A stretch of DNA of 64,000 nucleotides from Madurella fahalii. Its lineage: Eukaryota; Ascomycota; Sordariomycetes; Sordariales. The notes below the pieces were generated by a model. It saw nothing but the letters and a program-made list of their open reading frames with translations. It did no database searches and was not told where the DNA came from. The stretch's first letter is position 1; every line of letters begins with the position of its first letter. The stretch covers positions 62,001 to 126,000 of the forward strand of contig CM056875.1 in NCBI GenBank assembly GCA_029876055.1. Reading direction: 5' to 3'. Position numbers and translations under genes: made by a program. This document shows, in pieces, positions 45,308 through 56,140 of the stretch.

Positions 45308-46506
45308 TTACAAGCCGGCTTTTATCTGTGAATCGCCCTCCGTCTGATTATAGAGCACGTACCGATACCTCGGCTTGCCTGCCTCCATATCCACGATGGC
45401 ACGGTTGGCTTCTTTCATCGGAATCTCCTCAATCCAAGGTTTGACCTTCTTGTCTGCTGCGAGCTGCAACATCTCTCCAATATCGGCAGGCGACCCAATG
45501 AGAGAGCCGGTGATCTTGAGCCTCTTAAACAGCAGAGGAAACTGTTGGATGGTTGGAAGACCATCCTCCGGGGCGCCGACCTGGACAAAGGTGCCGTCAA
45601 ACCGCAAGAGTGCCAGGTACTGCATCAGCGGCATGGTCGATGACGAGACGGTGCAGACGATGAGATCGAGGCTAGACGCATGCCTCTTCGCCCAGCCAGC
45701 ATCTTCGACGGTGGCGATGAAGTCGTCAGCCCCCATCTTCAGGGCGTCCTCCTTCTTCGCAGACGTTCGCGAGATGACGACGACCTTGTCAGCATTCAAA
45801 GCCTTTGCCCACATAACGCCAAAATGACCGAGACCGCCCAAGCCGATGATGCCGACCGTCTTTCCGGGGCCGGTGCCGTGGTGTTTGAGGGGGGTATAGG
45901 TTGTGACGCCGCCGCACAGCATTGGCGCGGCCGCAGCCGAGCTGATGCCCTCCGGGATCTTTACGACAAAGTGAGAAGGTGACCGGTTGTACAGCGCATA
46001 TCCACCGTATGATTTACCGCCATTCAGGTAGGTACCGTTGTAGGTTCCGACATGGCGCACCTGGCAGTAGTTCTCCAAACCCGAAGCGCACGCCTCGCAG
46101 TCACCCTTACGGCCCAGACACGAGTCACTCTGGGCGCCGACCCCAACGCGATCACCGACCTTCAAGCCACCCTCAGCCTTAGAACCCACACGAACTACTG
46201 TACCGACAATTTCGTGGCCAACACAACATGGGTAGTTTGTTGGTCCCTGCCATCAGATTAGCGCCATCCAAGGCCAGGGCCGCGCCGTGGCAGGAACAAG
46301 CCATGTTAACTTACCCAGCCACTCCGGAGAGTGTGGAGATCGCTGCCGCAGATGCCGCAGTGTGAAATCTTGATGTCGACATCGGTCTCCTCCCACGGCT
46401 TTGGCTCATACTCGCCCCGTCTCATGTTTCCTTGAGCGGCCGACGGATCGTGGCCGAGCCACCCCTCAAACTTATAATCAGTTGCAGGCATTGCAAAATG
46501 AATCAT
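45308..46506 (-). CDS. Zinc-dependent NADP alcohol dehydrogenase (ADH6/cinnamyl type)
   Basis: Two exons (46506-46315, 46246-45308) give 376 residues, or 371 if the second Met (46491, MPATDYKFEGW) is the start, which matches family N-termini better. The catalytic zinc site is in SHCGICGSDLHTL and VGHEIVG. The structural zinc cysteines are in DSCLGRKGDCEACASGLENYC, and the nucleotide-binding turn is GLGGLGHFG. Members reduce aldehydes (aromatic, branched, furfural-type) using NADPH in the cytosol. All ligands are present, so it is likely active. It is flanked by secreted-protein genes with no obvious pathway partner. Confidence 0.93.
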
Positions 46507-47421
46507 GTTTAACGTCGGTCTATTGTTCCGCTGGTCGACGGTCTTGACGCGAGCAAGCCGGGTGATGGATACGATCGTTAGAACTCGGTATCAACGGATA
46601 GTTTCAGCTTGAGAGATCGAGTGGAAAGATGATGAGGCAGGGATATATATACACACACTTTACCAGACTGCCGGCTTCAGAATATGCCCGGCATTCTCTA
46701 TCCGAGGGGCCACACGAACTAGGACTAGCCAAGGAACTGCGTTCCAGAACTGCCACTTGAAACCTGAAGGTTCTAACTCCACCCTTCGCACGCATTATTA
46801 ATCCAAAACTATCTTCAATACGAATATCCCCGTTTCTGTGGGGTTTGGGGCGAGGTTTACGCTCTCGGCAGTGCGTTATCATTCCGAAGTGTGGAACCAC
46901 AGCCGAAGAATTCTCTGTGCCGGAGTTCTGGGATCTGGCAGTTGGTTGGCCATGGAACCTGAGTCAGGTGGAGCAACCATAAAACTTGGAAGACTAGATA
47001 AAGCGAGGATAGAGAAGTATTAGATAAAAACGTGAAAAAACGAAGACCCGAGTCTACATCCTGCAGTCTGATATCTCCACGGAGAGCTCCTGCCCTGCGG
47101 GTCTCCATCAATGAGGATTTTTACTTCTAGCCGTTTGAGATCTAACTACCGAGTGCGCGAGGCAAATTGGACGGTCGGAACGATCTGGTTTCCAGTTCAG
47201 AACGTGCTGGCTCAATACAACTGAGATAGAACTGCAAACACCTGACGTCATTTTAAGTTCTTTTCGATTCAATTCATGCTCCTTCGCCCTCCTTTGCGTC
47301 GCTCTTCGGTTCTCTCGAGTCCTAGCTATCTTGAAGAAGCAAGCCAAGAACGCTAAAACAAAGAACTTGCATGAAACTGCAGTCGACACCCGAATGTAGA
47401 GTAGAGAGGATGACTGGCGCT
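46507..47421. other. Intergenic region
   Basis: Upstream of the alcohol dehydrogenase, with an ATATATATA tract at 46643-46651 about 140 nt before its ATG, a possible TATA element. It is also the 3' flank of the CFEM gene. No gene is recognised. Confidence 0.45.
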
Positions 47422-47824
47422 CTAATGCATCTGAGCAGTAGGGGTTGCCGTTGCCACACACTCATTGCAAATCGCATGCCCGACAGACTGGACAATCCTG
47501 GCAGACTCCGCGCCACAAGACCCGACGACGCAACTAGAAGCGAGATCCTGGACTTGTTCCGCGTTTTGGCATTGGCAATCAATGTCGAACTGACCGGCGC
47601 AGCCGACGGCATTGGCGGCAGAAGCGAGACACGGGAGCTTGAAGCGGTCAGCCATTCGGACCCACGTCCCATAATGGAGAACTTACACCGCAGGCTGGAA
47701 TCGAGTTGGTCAGCGGACATTCTGCTATCTCCGGCGCCATCATCCTTGGCGCCGCCGTCATTCTATCGGCCGAGCCGCAGCCCACCAGGCCCAGAGAGAT
47801 AAGAAAGACACCCGACAAATGCAT
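47422..47824 (-). CDS. Small CFEM-domain secreted protein
   Basis: Two exons (47824-47687, 47637-47422) give 117 residues. A signal peptide is followed by a compact CFEM domain: IAECPLTNSIPACGLPCLASAA across the splice junction, then AVGC, IDCQCQ, SSCVVGSCG and NEC, the eight-cysteine pattern with the D-x-x-C-x-C core that binds heme iron in characterised members. The Asp of FDIDCQC is the expected axial ligand. The protein stops soon after the domain without a GPI or transmembrane tail, so it is probably soluble and extracellular. The intron ends in CTTCAAG; that acceptor alone gives the conserved ACGLPCL junction. Possible roles are heme/iron capture or an effector-like function. Confidence 0.8.
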
Positions 47825-49042
47825 CTTGATTCGCTTTCGCACCCTGATCTTGATGGATTCCTGATGTTGATAGGTGTGTTGACTGGCAGGGTTAGGCTGT
47901 GACAGCTTTAATGTCATGGCCGCATAAGCCCGAGCGGCTACCGCGCTGTTGTTCTTATCCATTCTTGAGTGGGCATACATGTTACTCTGCCGGTTCTACA
48001 ATGTTGCCTCTCCAGTCGCAATAGACACTTATCTAAGTCCTTGTTAAACCAGACCTGTCGTATCCGTTAGATTGTTGCAGCCACAAACATGGCCACCACT
48101 GGACAACAGGCTGAGGCATCAGGGCATTTGATCTGCCGTGTGAGGGTGATTTGGCGCGGGGAGACTGTCGACTCTGATCGGCCTGCTTGGTGTCTGTACT
48201 GGACGGGTGGTACACGGTGAGTACTCAAGTGCTGACCATTGGTCTTGAACACAGCAAGCCCTCGCGTGTGACTAGACGTTCAAAGTACCAAAGCTTGAAA
48301 CAGGTGTGAAGTTGTGTTGCCTTGAGTATGGTTGGAGAAGCTCAGGAGGCAGATCGCTTGGAATGTGATTTGGTCTTCAAGTTTACTTCTATCTTTGCCC
48401 AAACCCATATTCCACAATAGTTCCGACCAAATTCCCAAATTGCCAACTCGCAGGCTTCCGGTACAGTACATAACGTACCGCACCAGATGAATGCAGGTAG
48501 GCCCCATACCAAACCCTTGCCAAGCATGGGAGATATTCCTAAGAACGTACACGGAGGGCCGGCTCCGGAGACAGCACCTTAACTGCGGGTGGAACTATGT
48601 ATGATCATGGTGAATCAGGTGGAGTTGGTGGACCCTTGACACCTAAGGACAGTCAATAGAAAAACTGGTCACCGTCGTGCCAGCCAACGTCGAAGTCGGG
48701 AGCAATTCGGCCGAGGTCAGGGGAAGGCGGGACGCCTCTCCGTGGATGCTGACCAGTTATTTTCCTGAATTGGCCAGACCAGTCGACAAAACTTTTTGGC
48801 CCCACTGAAGCACAGTGGGGCCAATCGCTAAAAAACGCCGCCCCCACGGGGCAAGCTCAGCTCCGAGAACCTGAGAGAAGGCTGCCACGAGCCACATTCG
48901 TCCTTTTAGGTCTGGTCGGCGTCAGACATTCGCAGCTTCGTTCAACACTATAGCGTCGTCGATCGAGGCATTGCTCCCGTTCCACGCACATAGATAAAGC
49001 AACCCTTGCAAATTGGGTCTCGCCCCTCTTTACACAACCACA
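47825..49042. other. Divergent intergenic region
   Basis: 1.2 kb between divergently transcribed CFEM and aspartate aminotransferase genes. Short open frames have no support. It marks the switch from accessory to core genes. Confidence 0.5.
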
Positions 49043-50645
49043 ATGCTTTCCTCGCTCAGGATCGCCTCGCGGCGGGCGGCGGCGACCCGGAACCTGACCG
49101 CTGTGCGCGCCGCCTCGTCGTGGGCAAATGTCCCTCAGGGTCCTCCCGTATGTTGACACGGTTTCATTGCCGCTCCAAGCTGTTGCGCAGATAACTAAAA
49201 GAGCTTCGTTTAGGATGTAGGTTTTCTTTCCTGGCTACCGCAGCTCTGCTCGCTGTCAACTTGCTGATCAGTCATCATTGGTGGTTGCTGTCAGGCCATT
49301 CTTGGTATGCGCAGTTATTTTTTATTTTATTTATTATTTTTTTTCCCCCTGCCAGATCTTCCCACCCGCCACCCCGAGGCTTCGCGTGAAACTAACAAGA
49401 CTTTGTGCGCAGGTATCACGGAAGCCTTCAAAGCCGACTCGTTCGAGAAGAAGATCAACCTCGGTTCGTTCCGGCTCCTCCGAACCCCTCCCAAGCTTGT
49501 GGGGCCGTCGCAACAACTAACACCCGGTGTTTTTGCTGTCCTTAGGTGTTGGTGCTTACCGGGATGACCAAGGGAAGCCTTATGTGTTGCCGTCGGTGCG
49601 CAAGGCCGAGGAGAAAGTGATCGCGTCGCGCTTGAACAAGGAGTATGCCGGTATCACTGGCGTGCCCGACTTCTCCAAGGCTGCCGCTGTGCTCGCCTAC
49701 GGCAAGGACAGCCCGGCGCTTGACCGCCTGGCTATCACGCAGTCCATCTCGGGTACCGGTGCTCTGCGGATCGGCGGCGCATTCCTCGCTCGCTTCTACC
49801 CTGGCGCCAAAACCATCTACATCCCCACGCCATCGTGGGCCAACCACGCCGCCGTGTTCAAGGACTCGGGTCTGCAGGTTGAGAAGTATGCGTACTATAA
49901 CAAGGATACGATCGGGCTCGACTTTGAGGGTATGATCGCCGACATCAACAAGGCCCCGGAGGGTAGCATGTTCCTGTTCCACGCGTGCGCCCACAACCCC
50001 ACCGGCGTTGACCCCACTCCCGAGCAGTGGAAGGAGATTGAGGCGGCTGTCAAGGCCAAGGGTCACTTTGCCTTCTTCGATATGGCCTACCAGGGTTTCG
50101 CCAGCGGCGACATCCACAAGGACGCGTTTGCCGTACGCCACTTTGTCGAGAAGGGCCACAACATCTGCCTGGCCCAGTCCTTCGCCAAGAACATGGGCCT
50201 GTACGGCGAGCGCGTCGGTGCCTTCTCCATGGTGTGCGCCGACGCCGAGGAGCGCAAGCGTGTCGACTCGCAGATCAAGATCTTGGTGCGCCCCATGTAC
50301 TCGAACCCGCCCATCCATGGTGCCCGCATCGCCGCCGAGATCCTCAACACACCCGCCTTGTATGACCAGTGGCTCGGCGAGGTCAAGGGCATGGCCGACC
50401 GCATCATCACTATGCGCGCCCTGCTCAAGGATAACCTTGAGAAGCTCGGCTCCAAGCACGACTGGAGCCACATCACAAGCCAGATCGGCATGTTTGCCTA
50501 CACTGGTCTTACCCCGGAACAGATGGAGAAGTTGGCCAAGGAGCACAGCGTCTATGCCACGCGTGACGGCCGCATCTCTGTCGCTGGTATCACCAGTGAC
50601 AACGTTGGTCGCCTGGCTGAGGCAATCTTCAAGGTCAAGGGTTAG
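49043..50645 (+). CDS. Mitochondrial aspartate aminotransferase
   Basis: Five exons (49043-49147, 49214-49216, 49295-49304, 49413-49463, 49546-50645) total exactly 423 codons (422 residues). Residues 1-28 form an Arg/Ser/Ala-rich mitochondrial presequence (MLSSLRIASRRAAATRN). The mature enzyme has SGTGALRIG, HNPTGVDPT, FFDMAYQGFASGD and the PLP lysine in SFAKNMGLYG (Lys 271). It interconverts aspartate and oxoglutarate with oxaloacetate and glutamate and feeds the malate-aspartate shuttle. Exon 2 is a 3-nt micro-exon GAT encoding the Asp of the conserved GPPDxILG motif, and exon 3 is only 10 nt. Introns lie thickly at the 5' end. Confidence 0.95.
49214..49216 (+). other. 3-nt micro-exon (GAT, Asp36) of aspartate aminotransferase
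   Basis: It is flanked by CGTTTAG upstream and GTAGGT downstream, both good splice sites. Skipping it keeps frame but deletes the Asp of GPPD, which is conserved in mitochondrial aspartate aminotransferases including animal GOT2. Inferred from conservation and splice motifs. Confidence 0.65.
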
Positions 50646-51065
50646 GTGGGCCGACATTTCGTAAGTGGAGAGTTGGTTGGGAAGGGAGGTACTGGAGTAC
50701 ATAAGACGGCTGGCTGGCTGGATGGGTTTTCTGCTTTCGCTTCTCGATTCCCGCATCCGCATTCCACATCCTAGACTGCAAGCTGTTGTTGGAACATCGA
50801 TAGAGGTGCATTTTACACATATGTTGGGTTGTACAACAGAAAAGTACCCGAGTGCGACAGGCAAAGATACACAACGGGTGGCAAAACGACTGAAAAGGGA
50901 AGATCGTGTCGCTTCTCGGCATCGACGGCCGGGGCTTGTACTTTACACCTGTTAGACGGCGACTTGGACGCGGATGGAGCTCCTCTCATTATTTCCCTAG
51001 CTCGGAAGGTCGTGTGTAGTGCCACTACGGGATCCCACGGTGAACCGGCGGAAGCCATCTAAATC
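50646..51065. other. Intergenic region between convergent genes
   Basis: Shared 3' flank of the aminotransferase (+) and the gene at 51066 (-). No gene is recognised. Confidence 0.5.
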
Positions 51066-52202
51066 TCATGCCCCCCCTAAACGTTCCAGGTCGCCCCTCA
51101 CCTCTTCTACTTGCCTACCCATGTCACGGTACACACGCGCCATTTCGCGCATCACCTTCTCCTTGGCACCTTTGCTGCTGTCTCCGGTCCTGCCCTGACC
51201 ATCCCGCGGCAACCCGACCCCGTATGCGTCTAACTCGGACCTCAGCCTATGAACGGCTTCGGTCAACCTCGCCCTGGCATCCTGCATATGCGCGGCGTAA
51301 TTCGCCAGCGCTTGGGCCGCCTCGGGCGTGTACGTGTCGCGGCGGGCCTGCCACAACGCCGTCTCGGCCTCGGCCTGCTGCCGCCGCGCCATGAGCGCGG
51401 CCTCGCTGGCGCGGAACTCGAGCGAACGCGCGATCGGGCCGTGCTTGGCCTCGAGGACCCGCAGGAGCTGTGATAAAACGGCCGTTTGCTGCTGGAGCAG
51501 CGAGGTAAGTGCCGTTGCCGCCGCAAGACGTGCCCCCGTGAGCGCCACTTTGCGGTCTGCTACCGTCTTGGCGAGAGATGCGCGGTAGGCGGGAAGGTTT
51601 GGTATGGAACGGTGAACGTAGGATGGGTTTGTGGATGGGTTGGCGATTCGCGCGAGATGCACGGCAGAGGAGTGTAAAGTGCCGGATATGAGGGTGGCGA
51701 GCTGCGGGAGGAGGGTTGGGAGGTCGGAGAAAGGTGGGCTGGAGAGAAGTAAGGCTACCGACTCGGAATCTTGGGGTAGCGAAGATGGCTCCTTCAGTAA
51801 CGGCGATAGAAGAAAGAGGAGGTCGAGCAGGGGCGCAGGCAGCTCGGCAGCCGGGATTGGTGTCTGCTGATGCGGCCTTGCCCGTCGGTTCAGAGACGGC
51901 GCCTGGACATGCTTGCTTTGCGGGAACCGCGGGCTTGAAGTGGATATTGCGTGAATGAGAAGACTCTGCTTCGCATCCTTGAGGCGGTATTCGTTTAACT
52001 CCTAGTAGACATGAGCGTCCGTATTGCGATGCGGTCTAGCACAAGCCAGACAACGAACCTCTCGCACCGCAGACCTCTCCTTGGCTGCGGCATCCCTTTT
52101 CGTTGATCCATCCGAGTCGAGAATCGATGCTTTTAGGGTCGAGTAAAGTGCCGCAAACTGAGGATTATTTTGCAACACCGCTTCATCTATGGCGGGGAGC
52201 AT
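51066..52202 (-). CDS. Conserved fungal protein of unknown function, helical/coiled-coil
   Basis: Two exons (52202-52059, 52001-51066) give 359 residues. The start at 52202 gives MLPAIDEAVLQNNPQFAALY, and the junction ...AVRE/ELNEYRLK is in frame. The protein is Ala/Leu/Arg/Glu-rich and predicted mostly helical, with coiled-coil character in the last 180 residues (RRQQAEAETALWQARRD, EVRGDLERL). The NNPQFAALYxxL start and DGSTKxDxAAKER motif recur in one-copy ascomycete proteins I recall without a name. No enzyme motif is seen. It shares a 354-bp head-to-head promoter with the mitochondrial ribosomal protein gene, so a growth-linked role is possible. Confidence 0.75.
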
Positions 52203-52556
52203 CGTTGTCGAATTGTCGGGTTCAGGCGTCCGTAGGGCGGGCGCGTCGGTGTAATTGGCCGACAAGGATGCGCGGCGGGGTGCCCCACGAAAGCATGTGA
52301 TCATGCCTCTGACCGCTGCGGGAAGACCCGCCAGCTGGTCCGCCATCTCCTTGCCATCTGCCAGCAGGCATGCGCCCATCGAAATTTTGAACTTCGGGGA
52401 CACAGCTGCCGCCACTGCTGCCGGGTCCGGGCCTTGATCGGCCAAACAACGAGAATAGCAATTGAACCTCATCCTACCCCAAGACTCTCCAATGCGATCG
52501 TCATAACACCAATTCATAAGAAAAAACCCCCCGACATCGCGGCCCTCAGAGCAACC
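52203..52556. promoter_or_regulatory. Bidirectional promoter region
   Basis: 354 nt separate the divergent start codons at 52202 (-) and 52557 (+). Open frames run through it on both strands but carry no domain and are GC-driven. No clear TATA box is visible. Confidence 0.5.
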
Positions 52557-53303
52557 ATGCCGCCGACATTCCCCTTGCAGTCCTGCATCAGGGCATCGAG
52601 ACAAGCAGTCGCCCAAGGCATCCTCGGCAGGAGAACGCTCAGCACGACAGCGCCGAACTCGTACAAGCAGCCCCAAGTCCCAGGCTCAGACATCCCGATC
52701 CCTTCCGCGACCGCCCCCTGCCCAGAGATCCCGCCCTATCCCTACGGCCCGCGGCACTTCTACCACCAGTCCAACAAGGGCCTCTACGGCGGCGCAACCA
52801 TCCGGTTCGGCAACAACGTGTCGGAGAGGAATGAGATCAAGACGCGGCGCAAGTGGCGGCCCAACGTGCATCACAAGCGGCTGTGGTCCGCCTCGCTGGG
52901 CGTCTTCGTGACGACGCGCGTGACGGCGCGCGTGCTGCGCACCATCGATAAGGCCGGCGGGCTTGACGAGTACCTGCTCAGCCCGAAGGCGGCACGCATC
53001 AAGGATCTCGGTCCGTGGGGGTGGCGGTTGCGGTGGCGCATCATGCAGACGCCTACGGTCCGCGAGCGGTTCGCCAGGGAGCGCGAGGCGCTCGGGTTAC
53101 CACCCAAAGAGGAGGCGGAGCTCAAGGCAGAGGAGGCAATCCTGCCGGACGGGACCGTGACTGGCGACGCATTAATGGCAGAGACAGATAAGATGCTAGG
53201 GGATGCGGCGGTGTTTGAGCTTGGCAGCCAGGAGGGAGTAGCCGACGCTGCGGAGGCTTCGAACGACAAGTTCATGGTGGAAGAGAAGCCGGTGAGGAAG
53301 TAG
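52557..53303 (+). CDS. Mitochondrial large-subunit ribosomal protein bL28m
   Basis: Single exon of 248 residues from the Met at 52557 (MPPTFPLQSCIRASRQA), giving a basic, Arg/Ser mitochondrial presequence; an in-frame Met at 52434 would add 41 implausible residues. The L28 core is GLYGGATIRFGNNVSE, then TRRKWRPNVHHKRLWS, and VTARVLRTIDKAGGLDEYL. Bacterial L28 shows the same sequence of a small basic fold and the VxTRxLRTIDK motif. The long C-terminal extension (rich in Glu/Ala) is typical of fungal mitoribosomal proteins. It acts in the mitochondrial matrix. Confidence 0.9.
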   Translation: MPPTFPLQSCIRASRQAVAQGILGRRTLSTTAPNSYKQPQVPGSDIPIPSATAPCPEIPPYPYGPRHFYHQSNKGLYGGATIRFGNNVSERNEIKTRRKWRPNVHHKRLWSASLGVFVTTRVTARVLRTIDKAGGLDEYLLSPKAARIKDLGPWGWRLRWRIMQTPTVRERFAREREALGLPPKEEAELKAEEAILPDGTVTGDALMAETDKMLGDAAVFELGSQEGVADAAEASNDKFMVEEKPVRK

Positions 53304-53710
53304 GCTCAAAGACAGCCACACGCTCGTTCGGCGGGGCGGCACATGTCTTTAGGCACTGTACAATATGTAACTTGGACGTGTACACCACCTGTGGCACTTG
53401 AGTGGAACGTGACGGTAATAGAGGCTAACGATTATCTCCGGGGCTATCTTCACAGTGAGGGCTCAACTACAGTCACCGCAGTGTCACGCAACAATTTCCA
53501 CACTAAAATCGGAGCCATCCATTCGTTTTATGAGAAAGCCTGGGTCATAAAGTACGATTCGGGCGCATCTATCGGTCTATTTGCCTCGCTAACCATGCTG
53601 ATCAGGTTGTTTCCGGCTCTAAGCTGCCCAGAACGATAAAATCATGCTCCTTTCCCACCGGAGGATCCTGAACACCTGCAGGATCTCATACCAAAAGGTG
53701 GATGACTAGC
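53304..53710. other. Intergenic region between convergent genes
   Basis: 3' flanks of bL28m (+) and tryptophan synthase (-). No gene is supported. Confidence 0.5.
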
Positions 53711-56140
53711 TCAGAAGCGCAAGTCCCAGCCAATCTTGGGGCCGAGCACCGGCAGCTCATCCGCAACGCTCTGCACGTCCTTGTCGCCGCGGCCGCTCAG
53801 ACAGATGACAATGTCCTCATCCTTCTTCATGGTCTTGGCCAACTCGATGGCGCCGTAGATACCGTGGGACGACTCGAGGGCGGGAATGATGCCCTCAAGC
53901 TGGCTCATCAATTTGAAACCAATGAAGGCCTGCGCATCCGTAGCGGCGATGAACTTGGCACGCTCCGTGTCCTTCCAGTGGGACAGCTCGGGCCCCACGC
54001 CAGGATAATCCAGACCGGCCGAGATGGAGTGGGTCTCGTCAATCTGGCCATGCTCGTTCTGCAGAACATAGGTGCGGACACCATGGAGCACGCCCTTGGA
54101 GCCAGCAGTGAGCGTAGCACTGTGGCGCGGGGTGTCGATGCCATCGCCGCCGGCCTCGACGCCAAGAAGCTTGACGCTGGGATCATTGCTGAACGGGTAG
54201 AACATGCCGACCGCGTTACTACCGCCGCCAACACAAGCCACAACAGCATCAGGGAGTTTTCCGCACTTCTCTAACATCTGGGCTTTGGTTTCGTTGCCGA
54301 TAACGGACTGGAAAGTACGCACGATGGTCGGGAATGGGTGGGGTCCAATGGCGGAGCCAATGATGTAGTGCGTGTTCTCGAGATTAACGACCCACGCACG
54401 CAGGGCTTCATTGACCGCGTCCCGGAGTGTGCGGCTACCGGCCTCGACGGCGACAACCTTGGCGCCAAGAAGCTTCATGCGGAAGACATTAAGAGCCTGG
54501 CGGCGGACATCCTCGGCACCCATGTAGACGGTGCACTCCATGCCGAACTTAGCGCACACAGTAGCCGTCGCGACACCGTGCTGGCCCGCACCCGTCTCCG
54601 CAATGATCTTGGTCTTGCCAAGGCGCCGGGCAAGAAGCAACTGACCCAGGGCGTTATTGATCTTGTGGGACCCCGTATGGTTGAGATCCTCTCTCTTCAG
54701 CCAGATGTTGGCACCGCCGGCATACGCGGTCAAGCGCTCCGCCTTGTGGAGGTGGCCGGGTCGGCCCATCCAGGGGTAGTACGAACGGTACTCCTCCCAG
54801 AAGGCAGGATCATCTTTGATCTTGTTGAAACCGTCCTCGAGTTCGGACAGGCAATCCATCAGCGACTCGGGGACATACTGGCCACCGAACTCGCCAAAGC
54901 GCTCAGGGATCTTGTTGTGCATGGCCGCCAGCTGTGCGATAAGATCGTCGGTGTCCTTGACAACCGCATCCACAGTCACGTCACCGCTGGAATCTTTGGC
55001 CGCTGAGATGGCCTCGATAATGCCGACCTCGCGAGTGGCCTCGTCCTCGGGGGAGGTAGTGCGGCCGCAAAGGTAGGAGCAAAACTCTTGAACATCTTTG
55101 CACTCGTTACCCTCGGTAGCCTTTGCGAGTGTGCTGACGATCATACTGCCAACCACAACTCCATCGGCAACCTGGGAGACGGACACGAAGTGGTCCCGAG
55201 TGCTAACACCGAATCCGACGGCCGCGGGCTTGTTGCCACTATACTTCTTGACCCGAGACAGCAGTTCTGGGAGGTTGGCATTGAGGGTTCCGGAGGCGCC
55301 CGTCACGCCCTGGCGCGAGACGACGTAGATGAACGAGTCGGCAAGCTGGCAGAGAATGCGCATGCGAGCGTCAGAGGTAGCGGGCGCAATAAGCGGCACA
55401 TACGAAAGACTATCGCGTGGATACATGATCAGCGCAGGTTCAATAGAGACAATGGGAGGGCCGCAACATACCCCCCACGGGAGCAAAATCTGCGGAAGGA
55501 AACCGCCTCCTCGGGCGGCAAGTCGACAATGATGAAACCGTTGACGCCAGCCTCCTTGCAGTCCTGCATGAGGCGCTCCTCGCCGTAGCTCAGCAGCGGG
55601 TTGTAGTAGCCCATGAGCAAGATCGGAGCGCGCAAGCCTCGCTTGCGGGCATCGTGAACCATCTGGAGGGTGGACTGGATGGTAACTCCATGCTCAAGCG
55701 CAACCTGTCAGGGCGTTCCGCAGTTAGCGTTGCGGTTCGAAATCCGGGGTTGATTCATGGTGGGGACTCACAGTGTTCGCGTTCTGAATAGTCGGACCGT
55801 CTGCAATGGGGTCGGTGAAGGGCACGCCGAGCTCGATGATGTCTAGCGGGGCACACCGCGTTAGCCACACGGACGGGCACTCGACGAGGGGTCAGTCCTG
55901 CTTACCTGCACCGCCTTTCTCCATGGCAAGAAGGACATTGGGCGTGAGGTCGGGATTAGGGAATCCAGCCGTGACATAGGTGACAAGCGCAGCCTACATT
56001 CGCGTTCATGTCAGCCATTGGTGCCTCGTTTCGCGACCTTGGTCCGCAAGCTCAAGCGGAATCTTGCAGACGGGAGATGGCGGGGTACATACCCTGTTCT
56101 GCGACTGGCATCGCTGGAAAGTCTGCTTGATGCCCTCCAT
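53711..56140 (-). CDS. trp-3: Bifunctional tryptophan synthase (alpha-beta fusion)
   Basis: Five exons (56140-56093, 55993-55906, 55842-55772, 55704-55472, 55409-53711) give 712 residues, close to the Neurospora TRP-3 length. The alpha domain (residues 1 to about 270) shows TAGFPNPDLT, ELGVPFTDPIADGPTIQ, MGYYNPLL and the GxSTRDHF phosphate site. After a linker the beta domain starts at FGEFGGQYVPESL; its PLP lysine is in HTGSHKINNA (Lys 396) and its phosphate loop is CVGGGSNAVGMF. The enzyme converts indole-3-glycerol phosphate and serine to tryptophan, with indole channelled between sites. All catalytic residues appear intact. A Gcn4/CPC1-type site lies about 170 nt upstream. The symbol follows Neurospora usage; yeast calls it TRP5. 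Confidence 0.97.

Noticed and set aside
49542..50864. 440-codon open frame antisense to aspartate aminotransferase
   Set aside because: It is produced by strong third-position GC bias of the sense gene. It shows no domain and would overlap a well-conserved enzyme over its whole length.
52203..52676. Minus-strand N-terminal extension upstream of 52202
   Set aside because: It overlaps the bL28m gene on the other strand and the family start matches the Met at 52202.
53702..55588. Long plus-strand open frames opposite tryptophan synthase
   Set aside because: These are codon-bias shadows of the sense gene.
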